In this document: positions 13,045 through 25,739 of the stretch, piece by piece
Numbering within the stretch: position 1 is the stretch's first letter
Layout of the letters: each line of letters starts with the position of its first letter
From: Pezizomycotina sp. ARF18
Lineage: Eukaryota > Ascomycota
DNA length: 64,000 nt
Assembly (NCBI GenBank): GCA_002224055.1
Contig: AZLU01000027.1
Location: 170,830 to 234,829 of the forward strand
Direction of reading: 5' to 3'
Position numbers and translations under genes: made by a program
The notes under the pieces: generated by a model
Told to the model about the DNA's origin: nothing
Database searches by the model: none
The model's input: the letters and a program-made list of their open reading frames with translations, nothing else

Positions 13045-14942
13045 TCATGATTCCACATCCACAGACAGGCCACGGAGGCCAACGTAGACGTCTGTGCCCC
13101 ATCCGTAGAGACTTTCCACCTTGAGATCCCCGCCGAAGAATTGAGCATAGCTCCTGCTAAGTCCCATGCCGAATCCCAAACCAGCGATCGTAGAGTTTTC
13201 AATGTCACCAAGCGTAGAAGATATTGCGTCCATACCATCGGCACCGGAATCGGTGTACGCCGAGAAGGAATTGCCCGACGGTCCGGATCCAGAAAATGAA
13301 GACTGCGGGTTGAATGTCGTGAACGAATAAGAGAAGATATTGGGTAAATGCTCGGGGCTGATACCGCCTCCCGGTCGCAAATCCGGATCGTGACGGCTTT
13401 CGTTTCCTCCGAGGGTTGAATGCCTTCAGAATCACTACCGTTGCCATTGTTGCCGTTACCATCACCGGCGCTTCTGTTGTTATCGTTGCTATTTCCAGAG
13501 CTCGAAGAAGACCCGCCGAAGCCGCCACCAAAGCCGCTGCCGAAGGGGTTGTTGGCGAACCACTTGCCGCCGTCGCCTTGCCGTTTAGTTTCCGGCTTGA
13601 CGACGTGCATGCGTTCATCGCCCCAGCGGCCATTCGTGCCCCGCCCGCCGTAGGACCCGGACGAGCCGCTTCCGCTCTTGCCACTCCGCTCTTGCCACTG
13701 GTGCTGCCGCCATTGTAACCGTCGACGTCGTCAATCTCGTCGGTCGTCGGTCGTCAATCATCTCACGAGCAGCGATGGTAACCCGTATGGGTATATCTGC
13801 CGTCCCATTCTCCACCGTCGCGCGGAACGCATTCTTGAGGAGCTCGGTCATGATGTATTCCAAGTGCACGGGCACGTACGCGAACGTCGCGTCAGACATG
13901 CCGTCGATCTCAACCTTCGGCCGGACGCCGTAGCGCAGGTCGCAAATGTCCCCGACGAACTCGGCCGCGGAAGCTATAATCTTGCTTGGGTTTAACCGCG
14001 TGTCGATGGTACCGATGTACGTGCTGTCCCACCGCTCGACGTCTGGTCTCCCGCTCGAAGTCATCGGGGCGGGTGTCACGACGGCCCTCGCTTTCGGTTC
14101 GCAGCCACCGGAGCTCCCTCCTGCTCCTGCAGCTGCTGCGCGATGGTCGATTCGGACGCCTGGTGGAGGCCAGGTGCTGCTCTGCCAGGAGCCTGGTTCC
14201 TATCCGGGCCCGCAGGTGCTCGTCGAGGAACGACGTCGTTTCCTCGGCGCTGACGTACCTCCTGCATTCCAAAAGCCTCTCGCCAGCGTGGGGATAGTGT
14301 TGCTGTGGATGTCTACGACCTCGGCCAGAACGTCGTTGAACCTGGCTTCCTCCTTCAGGTTCGAGGGGAAATCGGATTGGGGGAAGCTCAAGAGCAGCCT
14401 GAGCGAGTGGAGGTAGTTGTTGTATATCGAAGAAATGTGTGGATTCGATACGACGATGTAAGGTAGGTTTCGGAGAGACAGGACGCGCCTTGCGAGGCGG
14501 ATAGGGAGGACGCGGAGGGTGAATGCGGCTGAAGATAGGAGATGCGCAGGTGGTAGGGGCGGTCGGCCGAAGCGTACGAGGTCTGTTAATGTGAGAGGTT
14601 GAAGCGGTAACGTCGCGAGTTGCGCGATTTCTTGATCAAAGGCTGGCGTCGACGATCGGAGAAAAGCCGGGCTGCCTCTAGGTGTTGCTGTCGGTGCTGC
14701 AGGGCAGCCGCAGAAGATGCAGCAGCTGGCGCAGTGCTCAGCCTCCTCCCGCCCCAAGAATTTCTTACCCTGATGCCATATCTCCATAGATTTCCGGCCC
14801 CCTTACCGCGTAACTGCAGCTGCCCCCATTCGCACGACGGCAGCGACCTGCACGTACACCTCAAGGACATTAAACGACACTCTTTTCTTATTCTGCTCCT
14901 AATTCGATCGAAGAATCCGTTACACTTTGAGAGTGTTTCCAA
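13045..14942 (-). CDS. Mitochondrial pyruvate/branched-chain dehydrogenase kinase (PDK/BCKDK family)
   Basis: GHKL-type protein kinase that inactivates a mitochondrial 2-oxoacid dehydrogenase complex by phosphorylating E1. The N-terminus is Arg-rich and acid-poor (NLWRYGIRVRNSWGGRRLST...), like a mitochondrial presequence. Then come EIAQLATLPLQPLTLTDLVRFGRPP, LPIRLARRVLSLRNLPYIV, and ECRRYVSAEETTSFLDEHL. The HVEYI-type block is seen as VPVHLEYIMTELLKNAFRATVE, which carries the N-box Asn. The G1 box reads GGGISPEHLPNIFSYSFTTF and the G2 box GLGFGMGLSRSYAQFFGGDL. The stop is at 13045. A single-base loss in a G run at 13370-13372 puts the frame out inside the ICDRGGG motif, and several other frame changes lie upstream. 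A Ser/Gly-rich insert sits near 13440-13540. The start is uncertain. It could be the Pkp2-type paralogue, and I cannot separate PDK from BCKDK by eye. Confidence 0.85.
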
Positions 14943-16226
14943 ACGAGCACAATTGATTATCCTTTTTGGTTCCCTTTATCAACTTGGCTTTTCTTCGGCT
15001 GTACATTAAACGATATATAGACGATATACACGAAGGCGACAGGCCAATTGATTTATTGAGGTGGTTTTAAGGTATAGACGTAGGTGCTGCTGCTGGCTCG
15101 CTATTTTATTTGTTCAATTGATTCACCCTGTAACGCCTTGATTCGTATATTGTTATTATTGATCTTCCTTTATCGAGACAATCGCAAGTTGTTGCCGTAT
15201 AAGAAAAAAAAAAAATAAAAAATAAAAAAAATAAAAGTATATCAAGTATACAAAAAATATATAAAATAGGTCCTGAACAATACGAAAATATGCCTAAGTA
15301 AGTCGCCGTTTATTCAAAAAATAGACGCCCACTGGATGAGTCGAATCTAGATCTTCACCAGAATTGAAGAGAAGAGAACATGTGAATTCTGGGGGAGCCT
15401 TAACTCTTGGCCGATGTCGGACGGTTTTAAGTTAGAGTAAATCGACGGATTGATGATAAGGGAAATAGCACAGCACGACTTCGTTACCACTGCACGTCCT
15501 CATAAGTCTAGAAAGCTCTCCTTTGAAATTCCTTCTTCAACTACTAAACCCGGTGCGTAATCTTGTAGAATTTATCATTGAGCATAACCATGGACATTGC
15601 CTTCCTTTCAAGTAGAGTCCAAACAACAAAGAGATATTGGCCAAGCCAATAGTAGAATCCGTTTCGAGCCTTTGCCGAAGATTTATATAAATACACGCTC
15701 ATCAGTAGTCGCCAGCGAGTATACATGTCCTAGGTGCTTCACAACGTGCGGATGTCGGCATATGCCATACGAACATACCGGTACATTAAAAATAATAATA
15801 ACAGAAAGGTGCTTCAAATCGAATAATTATTTACTAAGTCTGACGTACAGGACGACCGCATACTAAGCGTAGTACTCTCCGCAACGAGACCGAAGAAAAA
15901 GGGTAATACATCGAAGAAGACGAAGGGAAAGAAAAAGAACGGCGTTGGTCTCTCATACTCACCTCCTACATGAAGAGACAAAGTCTGTTCTATCCACCCG
16001 AGGTAACATAACAATTTACTGAATAAAAGGGAAAAGCTAGACGTCAGGGAAAGTCATGAATCCACGCGCCAACACCGTTATCCAAAAGAAAAAGGCAGAC
16101 CCCAAACTTAGTCTAGAGATGGAATGGTCTCCAGACTAGCCGAATTATACTTTGAAAATGGATAATAAAGGAGCGAATGAAGATGAGAAGAAGTCATTCC
16201 AGTACTCACAAATTCGTATAGGTACG

Positions 16227-16258
<32 letters not shown>

Positions 16259-16321
16259 GTTGTTGTAGAAAAGGAAGGTCAGAAACCCCAATGCTACAGC
16301 AGCTCAACCGTCTCGTTTTTC
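14943..16321. other. Intergenic region
   Basis: AT-rich with scattered short frames and an A28 run at 16227-16254. I found no frame with family motifs or codon bias on either strand. It should hold the promoter of the dehydrogenase kinase and the 3' UTR of the phosphatase-like gene. Confidence 0.45.
16227..16254. repeat. A28 homopolymer
   Basis: Run of 28 A just downstream (in gene sense) of the phosphatase-like gene's stop codon. A genomic T28 on the coding strand, probably in the 3' UTR. Confidence 0.95.
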
Positions 16322-18108
16322 TCAAGTTCTGTCTTCGAGATCCTTAAGGTGTGCATTTCCTGGCATCTTAAGAAGCCCCGCATCTCCTGGCTTTGGGGAG
16401 TCCCACGTTCCATGGCCACCTTGACCCATAGCGCTAGCCCTTGGGCTTAGAGGAAGCTCGATCTCACTTTCATTGCCCTGCTTTTCCCTCTGCAGGCCGC
16501 TCATGATGCTCGTCCGCCTCCGCCGCGGATCACGCGTAAGGAAAAATCCAAAGACGAAGAACGCCAGAGTCGCAAGGGCTGCAGTCAGGAACAACGTTAC
16601 GATCGCGCCGATGACTCCCGCGACTGCAGGCGATACCTTCTTCTTCGACGCAGAGCTGCCGAGACTAATCGTTCCACCGTTGACAATGATCTTCTTGGAA
16701 CAGAATGTTGCATATGAGGCGCAGAGATTGCACCAATCCGCCACCAGAGTGACGGAAGCGTCCGCGAAAGCTTGCGAAAAGTCATTCCACAGCATGGTCT
16801 TGTTCTCATTCTTCTTATTAAAGAGAGGGTAGACTGTTGCCTCAGCATCGGTGCCATTCTTGAAGAGGAATCGAACGTGCAACTTGCTCGAGTCCACATA
16901 TCCCGCCGCGGTAATTGCTGGCGCATCTGCAAGCGAGAAGACTTCCAAAATCAAGGCAGCGCCGAAGTTTGGTAGCGCTTTGAAACTGTCATCGAGGCTA
17001 GAAAGTTCTGTGATGGCGAAGAAAGATAAAAAGGATTCGAAAGAACCCATTAAAAAGTTGAATTTATTTTGGTTGAAGAGGAACTCGGCGGAATTGGAGA
17101 GCAAGCTGTACATATACGACATTAAGGTGCGAGCACCTATATCTCGCATGCCAGGCGGCGTTTGGGCAGCAAATGACCTCCAGCTCGAACTTGGAGAAGT
17201 TGTTACGTTGGCGTACCTGTTGAATTCGAATACCGAAGCGAGGCTACGAAGTTCGAAGAGATCCGTCTCGGAGAAGTTACCAAGAGCCTTGAGGGTGTCG
17301 AAATTTGAGCGATGTAATCGTAGATACGGTAAGCATCAGCATAACTTGGATTCACGTCGATGCCATTCATGAATTGTTCGACGATACGCAAGTAGAATTC
17401 ATTGGTGGCTAGAAGCATCGTGGAGAACTCTTCTGTTTTCAAGTACGCGTCCGCGGCGTGGTCGTGCTGAGGGCACAACTCTGTCCCGAGACTCCTATCG
17501 AATTAGGGTCCATTTTGCTAAACGCATCAATGACAAAGTACTGATAGCCATTGACTGGGTTCTGCGAGGCGTCACTAATTGACCCGTTGCCCTGGGATTC
17601 CGCGCCGGTGATGATGCCACTTTGTGCAACGGGAGGGAAAAGTCCTTGCATAAAAGCAGTGCCTAATTTTGCCAAAACGTATCATCATTATTATACATTA
17701 GCAAGTTTGATCATGACTTTTTCACCTGCTTCTTAGTATTTGATCTCGAACGCATATAGAAACCAATCCCATCGTTGATAATCTAGACAAACCTGCTTGA
17801 ATAAACTGGAGGTTGGCGTCTGCTCCCTGGGGAGTGACGGCATTGATAACGCCAGCAGCGTTATCGCTATAGTCCGGAAACGTTCCATTAATTTGCGTAA
17901 CTCCGCTCGAGAAGTAGCGGTTCCTGAAAAAGGTACCAGAACTGTAACACTGGTTCGCTCCCTTGGAGGTCAGTTTTCCTCCGCTCACAATGGCGGTGCG
18001 ATCGCAGCCGTTATGATAAACAACCACGGAATGGATTGTCTCATTGCTCGACTGCGCGACTGTGTATCGCAAGGAAGCGAGAAGCAAGGCTAATTTTAGC
18101 CAGGACAT
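16322..18108 (-). CDS. Histidine-phosphatase-fold membrane protein with degenerate active-site motif
   Basis: Resembles fungal histidine acid phosphatase-like secretory proteins. ATG 18106-18108 opens a signal peptide (MSWLKLALLLASLRYTVAQ). Next is TIHSVVVYHNGCDRTAIV, aligning with the family's VxxxRHGxRT strand but without the RHG. An intron at 17663-17792 joins LQFIQA to GTAFMQGLFPP. Later blocks are LCPQHDHAADAYLKTEEF, FMNGIDVNPSYADAYRIYDYI, MRDIGARTLMSYMYSLLSNS, and C-terminal PAVAGVIGAIVTLFLTAALATLAFFVFGFFL. That last stretch is a transmembrane helix followed by RDPRRRR and a 60-residue cytosolic tail ending at TGA 16322-16324. So it looks like a type I surface or secretory membrane protein with a luminal phosphatase-like domain. 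Two or three frame changes occur near 17250, 17300 and 17490. The catalytic motif region itself is in one open frame, so its divergence is not an obvious indel. Enzymatic activity is doubtful. Confidence 0.72.
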
Positions 18109-20555
18109 ATTGCAGCAATATATTTACCCCCCACAGATGCGATGAAGTTCTCTTTCTTGTCTAATTCAAAACCACCCAATGAGTACTGAGCAAAGAGTGC
18201 TTGGACTATTGGCAATAGTAGAAGATGAATCGTCAACGAAAGTATGCGATCAAGTCCAGCTTCCTTCGAGGGGGGTAGACTGGACTAAACAAAAGATACT
18301 CAGCAGAGTAAATACAGCGAAAAAGTCCAAGGTGATAAAGCAATTATCTTATGAACAAAAACAAAACGGAGAGTGGGAACTGTCCGCGTTTTGTAGCACA
18401 CGCCTGGGGTAGCACATCATTTCTTACTGTCATCAACGTCATTACAATGCGTTCGACCTACGCACCAGGCGGCCGTGTGCAAAGCATGGCCGTGCGGGGT
18501 CACTGTAGTTTAACATGGTAAGCAACTAGGAAAGAAAGTTGCGTGGGAAAAATACCAAATACCCACTTCCTCACAGATGATTTTGAATGAGAAACCCTCT
18601 CCAGCCATTTTCTTTCTTTCTATTTCTTTTCTTTTCTTTTTTTCTTTCCTTTTCAATAACTTCTCTTCATGATTGTTTGCGACTCGTATAGGAAACAAAG
18701 CCCGCAACTACCGGGCTTTCCCCCCACCGTCTCTGGCCGATTGGTCGATATGCCCTTCACCCCCTCCTTGTCTTTTTTTTATTTTTTGTGGGACGATAAG
18801 AGAATTTCTTGGGACTTTTTTGAGTCGCGCACCCATTTTATGAATATACGTATATATATATATACACCTTCCAAGTCCAGTCAGCAGAGAAACAATGACG
18901 AAATATACGTTGTTAATGAATGAAAGTTAGTATGAGAATACATGAGTAACACAAAGACGGAGGAATAACTGTTCAAGAGAGGAAAGAAGAAACAGACGCG
19001 AAGGACTTCTCTCTAGATCGTTTCTTAGATATACATGCTGCTTCTCTCATCAGGACGGAAGATTCGCGCCGTCCGCACCAGTCGTCTTGATTTTCCTTTT
19101 TTTCTGAGGTTTTTTTTTTTTTTTTTTTTTTTGTGAGGCATGGACACATGGCACCACACTCGCGCAAGGATTTGTGAGCTCGCTTAGATAGAGATCATTG
19201 GTGCCGGATTGGCTGCCGATACGCCGCGACGCTTTATCGGAGCCTATCGTAGCTTCTCGCCTACTCGAACGGGTAATATCAAACAGTAGATATTCTAAAG
19301 TGGAATGGCGAGAAATAGGATCCACTACGCCGTTTGTGCGAGTTTGGTGATTATGGGAATTCCATCTCTACGCGTCTGGCGTCCTATATGTAGCATCAGC
19401 AAGGATTGCGTGTTCCTGGCAAGGCGTCGATATATCCGACCGGGACAAATCTATATCTTCAAGTCAAAGGAGCTTTAGCATGAGGTACTTATTTTGCCTA
19501 AGTCGAGAGGTTTTGGGACTCAAGTTCAACGCTATAGGAGAATACTTACCTGGCGTGTGACGTATTTGCCCTCTCTTGGATTAGTAACTCATGAGCTGTA
19601 TTGTTTTCACGAGCGCTTCGAACTTTTAGCGCTTATCTAAGTGGAGTTAAGTAGCTATCCCGTAGGCAAGTCGCCGCTATCATCGGTGTAAACGAAACCT
19701 GCACCTAACACGCTCGCCGGTTTTCGTATATGAGAAATGAGAAGTAGCCTTAGTGATGAATTATTTGTCTCGTTAGCGTTGGAGGTTTTGACTACTCTCG
19801 TACTTCTGCTGCTATGAAGAGAGGGCTATTCAACCCTCGCCAAAATGAGCTTGCTTCTATATATATACTCAAATAAGAATAAAACCCGTCTCTTCGATTC
19901 TTAGTAGTTTAGGCAAGGACGGGGCAAAATTGGTCCTGAACGTAATATATAAGTACTGTACAGAAGCCAGGAGAATATTTACTCACTTGATTGAAGGTTC
20001 TTGCTAGCAAATAAAAGATGTTATCACGCTAATTGCTACGTACTTACTTCTTACTTTATTACGAAGAGAGTGATAATATATAATAATAATAATTCCTGCT
20101 AAAAGGGAAATGCTGAAGCTATTTTTCTTTTCTTCACAAGTGTTATTTATTTATTACTTAAGTACTATCAAGGGCTTTAAAATAAAAAAGCAACAGTAAT
20201 ACGTGAGTAAGTAAGTAGAAAATAAAATCGCAAACAGACTGCAGTACTGCCCCAGAACTTCAGGGTGAAGCCTGCCTCTTCCAAATATTATTCTATCACT
20301 TCTTTCAAAACAAATACAATAACCCTCCTGTCGAGAACCTTCTACATATATACATCACCATACATTTCTTCCTATTCCTTTCCGGCCCCCGTTAGCTTTT
20401 ATTATTATCTACTAAGTAGTTCCCGGGGCTTGCATTGGAACCTTGAGGAAACAAACTAACAACAAAGGAATAATATATATACGAAGTCTTGTGAAAAATC
20501 TATTACTTACTGGCCTGGAGGGTTGCCGAACTCGATTGTACAAAACTCGCTCGCA
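18109..20555. other. Long intergenic region (2.4 kb)
   Basis: No gene recognised on either strand. It contains a T-rich tract near 18600-18660, a (TA)n stretch near 18850, a T22-type run near 19111, and many short A/T runs. It must include the divergent promoters of the phosphatase-like gene (left) and the unrecognised + strand gene (right). Short frames are not supported by motifs. Confidence 0.45.
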
Positions 20556-22115
20556 ATGGCTACGAGAAGACCCCCTTCGGGACTTCGTAACGAGGTAGAC
20601 AGGCGTGATAGGTCTATCAACAACAGCAGCCAGAGCCGCTACGAGGGCGAAGAGTTTATGCCTACGCCAAACGTACCTCGCAGTATACTGTCGCTCAGCT
20701 GCTTCTTCTTGGAGAGATTCTCCCTTATGTCATGTGCCGACGTGATCGTGAGTGTCATCCTATTCTGCTTTCTTCATTATTTGATGTTTGGGTTGTTTGC
20801 CAATCTACAAACTTTGTGTAAGCTTTGTGGAGCTGCTATACAAAACTCAAGCTAATAATCAATCGCGTTGGTTTAGGTCTCCATGACAATGCTTTTAGGT
20901 GCTACATTGTGAAGATTAAAGGGCTTCGTAACGAATCAACCCATGACAATATTATCGACGAGTATATCATCCGCAAGCAAGTCAAGCAGGAGCTTGCCAG
21001 GAAGGCTTTGATTATGAAGAAAGGTTATCAATACCTACAGCGCTTCAAGGATAGCGAGCAGGATTTGAGGGTCAAGGCTCTCTGGGTCGAGATCCATGCT
21101 GCTAAGCCTGGTTCGGGTGGCTACAGGAGTGCGTACAGGCCATCTAAAATGACCGAGGAAGAGCTTGAAGCCGCTGTAACTTTGGACAGAAGAGAAAAGG
21201 TTCAGAATATCTTTCCCCCTCGTTTTCTTTGCTTCCTCCACTTTATTTTAGCAAGTCCGAGATCTGCTTTGCGACGACCAAGCATGATGTGAGAAGTGAA
21301 ATAGGGGTTGAACTTGAAAAGATAACCATAGCTCATTACCTCTGCTCTTTAGATAGGGTTGAGAATCCGCGTTACCACCGAGGCGCCCTACGAAACGGAA
21401 TCTGAGCCAGTTGAAAAGCCGAGTGTTCCTGCTGAAGTGTCAACTCCGAGCCCCCCGGCGAAGAAGAGTTTCGAAGGACCGGCTACTAAATGGGGAACGC
21501 CTTATGGCTACAAAGTCGAAAACTTCACTCCACGAACAAGCCACCGCCAAACTTGGGGTATGCGCGTTTCAAGATAATCCAAATCTGGTTTTGGAGATAT
21601 GGTTGATTATTCAATTCATTCTCATAACAATGCTAACTCAGCTTTGCAACAGCACTGCTTCTTCTGGCCAAGATCAACTTGCCTACATCCAATACATGCT
21701 TCAAGCACCTCTGGCACCTGTCGTCACGTCACACACTGTCAATTCAACCTCGAATGGTGAAGAAGGCGGCAAAACGTCCGAAGAAAGCTTGAAGGAAAGT
21801 TTCGGCAAGAGCGGTATCAAGTATATTGGCACTATCCCTAAAGCTACATTGACGCCAGTCCTCACTCCGCACGTGGTTAGTGCAAGTGCGCATCGCGGGG
21901 ATGGATCTAGGACCTCAGTCTCGGATTGGTTCAAGGACCTCGATTTGAAGAGTTCTCCTAGCAGGAATAACTCCAGATCGTCGGTTAGGAGCCTGAAGGA
22001 TCGCGATAATATGAGTGTCAATTTCCAGGGCGGGAACGGATCTAAACATCTGGGCCATAAGGTTGTCAAGGATGCGGAAGGTGTCAAAAATGCCGCTTCC
22101 TTGATAGGAGTATGA
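20556..22115 (+). CDS. Unrecognised protein, basic/disordered with a charged helical core
   Basis: I do not recognise this family. A start at ATG 20556 gives MATRRPPSGLRNEVDRRDRS. After a probable intron (about 20752-20900) comes a charged, likely helical block of roughly 120 residues: YIVKIKGLRNESTHDNIIDEY, VKQELARKALIMKKGYQYLQRF, RVKALWVEIHAAK, KMTEEELEAAVTLDRREK. A second intron near 21200-21250 appears to join it to QVRDLLCDDQA. Then comes a Pro/Ser/Glu-rich stretch (EPVEKPSVPAEVSTPSPPAKK) with GPATKWGTPYGYKVENFTP. The Ser/Lys-rich C-terminus (SRNNSRSSVRSLKDRD) runs to TGA 22113-22115. Exon joints are unsettled because frames do not all match. It could be a small scaffold or nuclear protein; no function is claimed. 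Confidence 0.5.
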
Positions 22116-22187
22116 TGTTTCATAAAGGTTCAAGGCGCCATTGGTTTAAAGCTGCAGTTTTGCGGAATACTTGCTAAAGGAAAATTA

Positions 22188-22189
<2 letters not shown>

Positions 22190-22223
<34 letters not shown>
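22190..22223. repeat. A34 homopolymer
   Basis: Uninterrupted run of about 34 A, 75 bases after the stop codon of the preceding + strand gene. Candidate 3' UTR poly-A tract in the genome. It is among the longest single-base runs in the window. Confidence 0.95.
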
Positions 22224-22227
<4 letters not shown>

Positions 22228-22711
22228 CGGAATATCGAGAAAATTGGGGAAAGAGGATCAGAACACTAGAGAAAAATGGCGTTATATTTTTTCCCAGAAC
22301 GTAAAGTAGATACTAGGCAGTCTTCAAACTTCGGAAGAAATCCGAGAATCGATTTAACATTGGTAGCTTAGCATTCTCCTCTGCTTGTCCGTGATTTGAT
22401 GAAAATTATTTAAAGTCTGCTCGCTGAACAACTGTCCCATCTAATACTGTAATTCAATAATGCTATTGCTAAATAAAACCTGAAATACCCATTCAGAACT
22501 CCATTTCCTTCCAATAGCTAAGGTCTGCATGATCTTAGTATATAGGTCAAGGTGCGATAACCACACCGACTAATGCCTCAACTTGGCCTAGAAGGACAAG
22601 TACACGAGTAGATAAAAAGACAGTAGCATGGACTTAAAGGCTATGTAAAATGTAAAAGAAAGATAGAAATAGCTGAAAAGTGGGCACCAATATTTATGTA
22701 TCCGTGATAAA

Positions 22712-25700
22712 TTATCTTCTAGTCTTGACCGCAGGTGCAAAATCATCGGACTCGTCATCTTCTTCAATATCGTCGTCTGACTGTTAAAAAAAGAAGAATA
22801 ACGGAATCAGCTACAACTGTTCGGTGGTATCACGGGGTTTTCTTATCTTTTCTTTCAGAACTCACAGGTACGTTTTTAGCTGACGACCTCGCTTGGCTTT
22901 GAGAAAAATTCAAAGTTGATTGGCGAGTCTTCGGGGCTGGCTTAGGGGCGGCTTTTCTGGCTGATGATCGCGTGGCGGTTGCTTTTGCAGGCGGTGCCTT
23001 TTGTGATGCAGCTTTCGATGCAGCGGCTTTTGGAGCTGCTTTCTTGGATGCTGTCGAGGCACCGAGCTTCTCGGGCGCCGCTGTCTTTCGGCCGCTTAGC
23101 GTTCTAGATAGAGGCGGAAATGTAAGCAGCTGCCATAAAGGTACTCCTTTTTTATTTTATTTATTTTTTTTTTTTTGGGAGTGGGGATTGGTTGTACACA
23201 CGTTGTCTTCTTCGGTATAACTTCCTCCGCGCTGTCATCCATCATGGGCAAATCTTCGGCCTCAACATCGTCGTCCATTAAGATGACATCTCCTTCGTCG
23301 TCATCGTCGTCGCTGTCCTCTATAATTATTTCCTCTTCTTCGCTTTCATCGACCTGTTTCTTGCCCCGAGCTTTTGCTGGGGTCTTTTTCGGTGCTGTTT
23401 TCGTTGTGGGTTTTGCAGCCGCTCTGGATGCGGCTGCTTTCGAAGTAGTAGCCTTTGTTGCGCGTCCACTTGAAGCAGCTTTGCCCTTGGAAAATGTCGC
23501 GAGACGGGAGGACGAGTCTCCCTCAGACTCCAACATATTGACGTCTTCATCGTCTCCAGAAACATCATCTGGATCGAATTCGCCATCCAGGTCGGTATCC
23601 CAGTCACCAGGCTTCTGCTTGTTCTTCTTTTTCTTCAGCACCTTCTTATATTCGCCCTTGGCATGAAGCTCCTCCAGCTTCGACTTCTCAGCCGAGATCT
23701 TTTTCGAAGATAGTTAGCTACGTTGCATTCTGAAATACGTGGTTATACTTCCAGATTTAACTGACCGCTTCGTCAATATCCTCCTCGTCTTTGCAGTTGT
23801 ATTCGAGAACTTTCTTGAATTGTGTTTCCAAGCTATCGCTTACGAAAGTCTCGACTGCATGGATATCGCCCTTGTCTATAAACTGGCTCACGGCATCGCC
23901 TAATCCATTTGCGGTAGAATATTCAAATTTTGCGCAGTTAAGAACTCCTTCACCAGCGCCTCCACGCGGATCTTGTCAAGATTCCCGGCGTATTGCTGCA
24001 TTAATGCTTCAGCATCTGCCTCCGTCATGACATCGCCGTCCTTTCCACGACCTATTTCCGAAAGACGTTAGGGTAAAGTCTTCGGATTCAAGGGATATGT
24101 GGAAAAATACTTACGGGTTGTCGAAGGAGTGTTCCGACGGACAAATTGGACAACATCATTTACATTGGCGACTTTCCCCACGAATCTGTTCGAGAAACGT
24201 TGGGGATTCTCGATTTCGAATTTTCCTTTGCTGTCGGGAGGATTGTAATCGACCTCAGACGTATTAGAGGAAGAGGAACCTCAGACTCGTCGGCTCTTCG
24301 GCACCACACTCCACTTGCGCAGCTATCCAGTCCCGCTTGGCTTTAGCTATGCATTGCTCCACCTTTTTACTAAGTACTGCGTAACTTCGGCCCTATTTTC
24401 TGTCTTGTTGGCAACTTTCCGCAGCTCTTCCGAATCCCTCAGAGTAATATCCTTGAGCACAAACGGCCGAACAGTTCGGAGCCTTATCGGTTCAGATGTA
24501 AACTTCTTCCAACAATAGACACAATACAGACGTGCTTCGGCAATGTCTCGGCTTCGGATAACGACGTCGCGACGGATGAGCCGGGCTGTATTACCGAGAA
24601 CCCCATCTCCGGGTTCACCTTGGGTTCTATATAGCAGTCATGCTCGTGGCCCCAGATGACGAGATCTAGAAAATCCTGCAAGAAGTTTTCGGGCAAGTAT
24701 CCGGTTCGGTTCGTGCATGGCTATGTACTTGTTAGCTAGACACAGGTATGGGTAAAAGTTAGACGTGGGAGTATAGATACTTACTGATTTTGATGTACAC
24801 ACATCAAGTTGAACCACTCATTCATCTGAGCTCCCGCCTCAGAAACTTGACTTTCTTATCTCGGAACGTCCTGTAAAGTCGCTCGTCTCGGACATTACTA
24901 AGGCCGTAGAGGGCTAATTTAGTATTGCCTTTTGAAGGAGAATGGGCGATATAACAATGTTGTCGCTCTCCGGGGCGCGGCCGAAGTAATTCACTAAACC
25001 CGCAACCTGGAGGAGATCTAATGCGCAAAGGTGACCTTCCTGTAAAGTAAAATTGTTGTGAGCAAAGAAAGACGAACAGACAGGTTGGTAGATGTGGGCA
25101 GAAACTGGATATACTCCTGAAGGGTCATCGTGATTGCCGTGGATGGAGAAAACGGGAATCGCCACGTTAATATCTGGGTCTTCGTAGTTGACATGGTTGA
25201 AGCTCCTGGAAGCAGTGACAAATTAGCGTCAGTGTTTGATTCGAGAATATTAATCAATACAAACTGAGATTAGTACAAAAATTACCCTTGTAAATTCGAA
25301 GAGACATCGCTGACGACCTCCAGTTCACACGGTTTCTCGCCATAGCAGTTCATTCTTAGCGTTCTCATGACCTGGTACATGCTCTTTCTGCTTGGTTATT
25401 GTCGTGGAACAAGTCGCCGGAAAGGAGGACCATATCGACCTAGCAGAGGTTAGGAACCAATTGGGGAGTAAGGATATCTATCGTAGAAATTTCCGAGTAT
25501 TCCGGCTCACATCTCTTTCCTTCGCCAAACACATAATCTCATGGAACGACTTCCACGAGTCATCCGCGGATGGGATCTCGCTCATTGTACCCAACATGGT
25601 TATCCGTCGCGACGAGAATTCGTATGGTATCTGCGTCTAGAAATGTGCAGTTTGTTGATCAGCATAGCGAAAAGAAACGAAGAACTGAATGTAACGGAAC

Positions 25701-25739
25701 TATAGTCGTATCATGGTACTGACCTTTAGGAGCCGGCAT
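22712..25739 (-). CDS. MRE11: DNA double-strand-break repair nuclease Mre11
   Basis: Mn-dependent nuclease of the Mre11-Rad50-Xrs2/Nbs1 complex. Exon 1 (25724-25739) encodes MPAPK. An 87-base intron (25637-25723) joins it to [21 protein letters not shown], which carries phosphoesterase motif I. Motif II is [16 protein letters not shown], motif [15 protein letters not shown] (about 25120-25155), and motif [16 protein letters not shown] (about 24620-24665). [23 protein letters not shown] follows. All metal-binding His/Asp positions I can check are present. The C-terminal third alternates acidic ([18 protein letters not shown]) and Lys/Ala/Arg-rich segments and holds [11 protein letters not shown] before the end [11 protein letters not shown] at TAA 22712-22714. 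One C-terminal intron contains a T12-type tract near 23166. Several frame changes occur within the gene. It is transcribed divergently from uS19m with 463 bases between the two start codons. Confidence 0.93.

Noticed and set aside
18109-20555. Possible transposon in the 2.4 kb gap
   Set aside because: No transposase or reverse-transcriptase motif, terminal repeat or target duplication that I could see.
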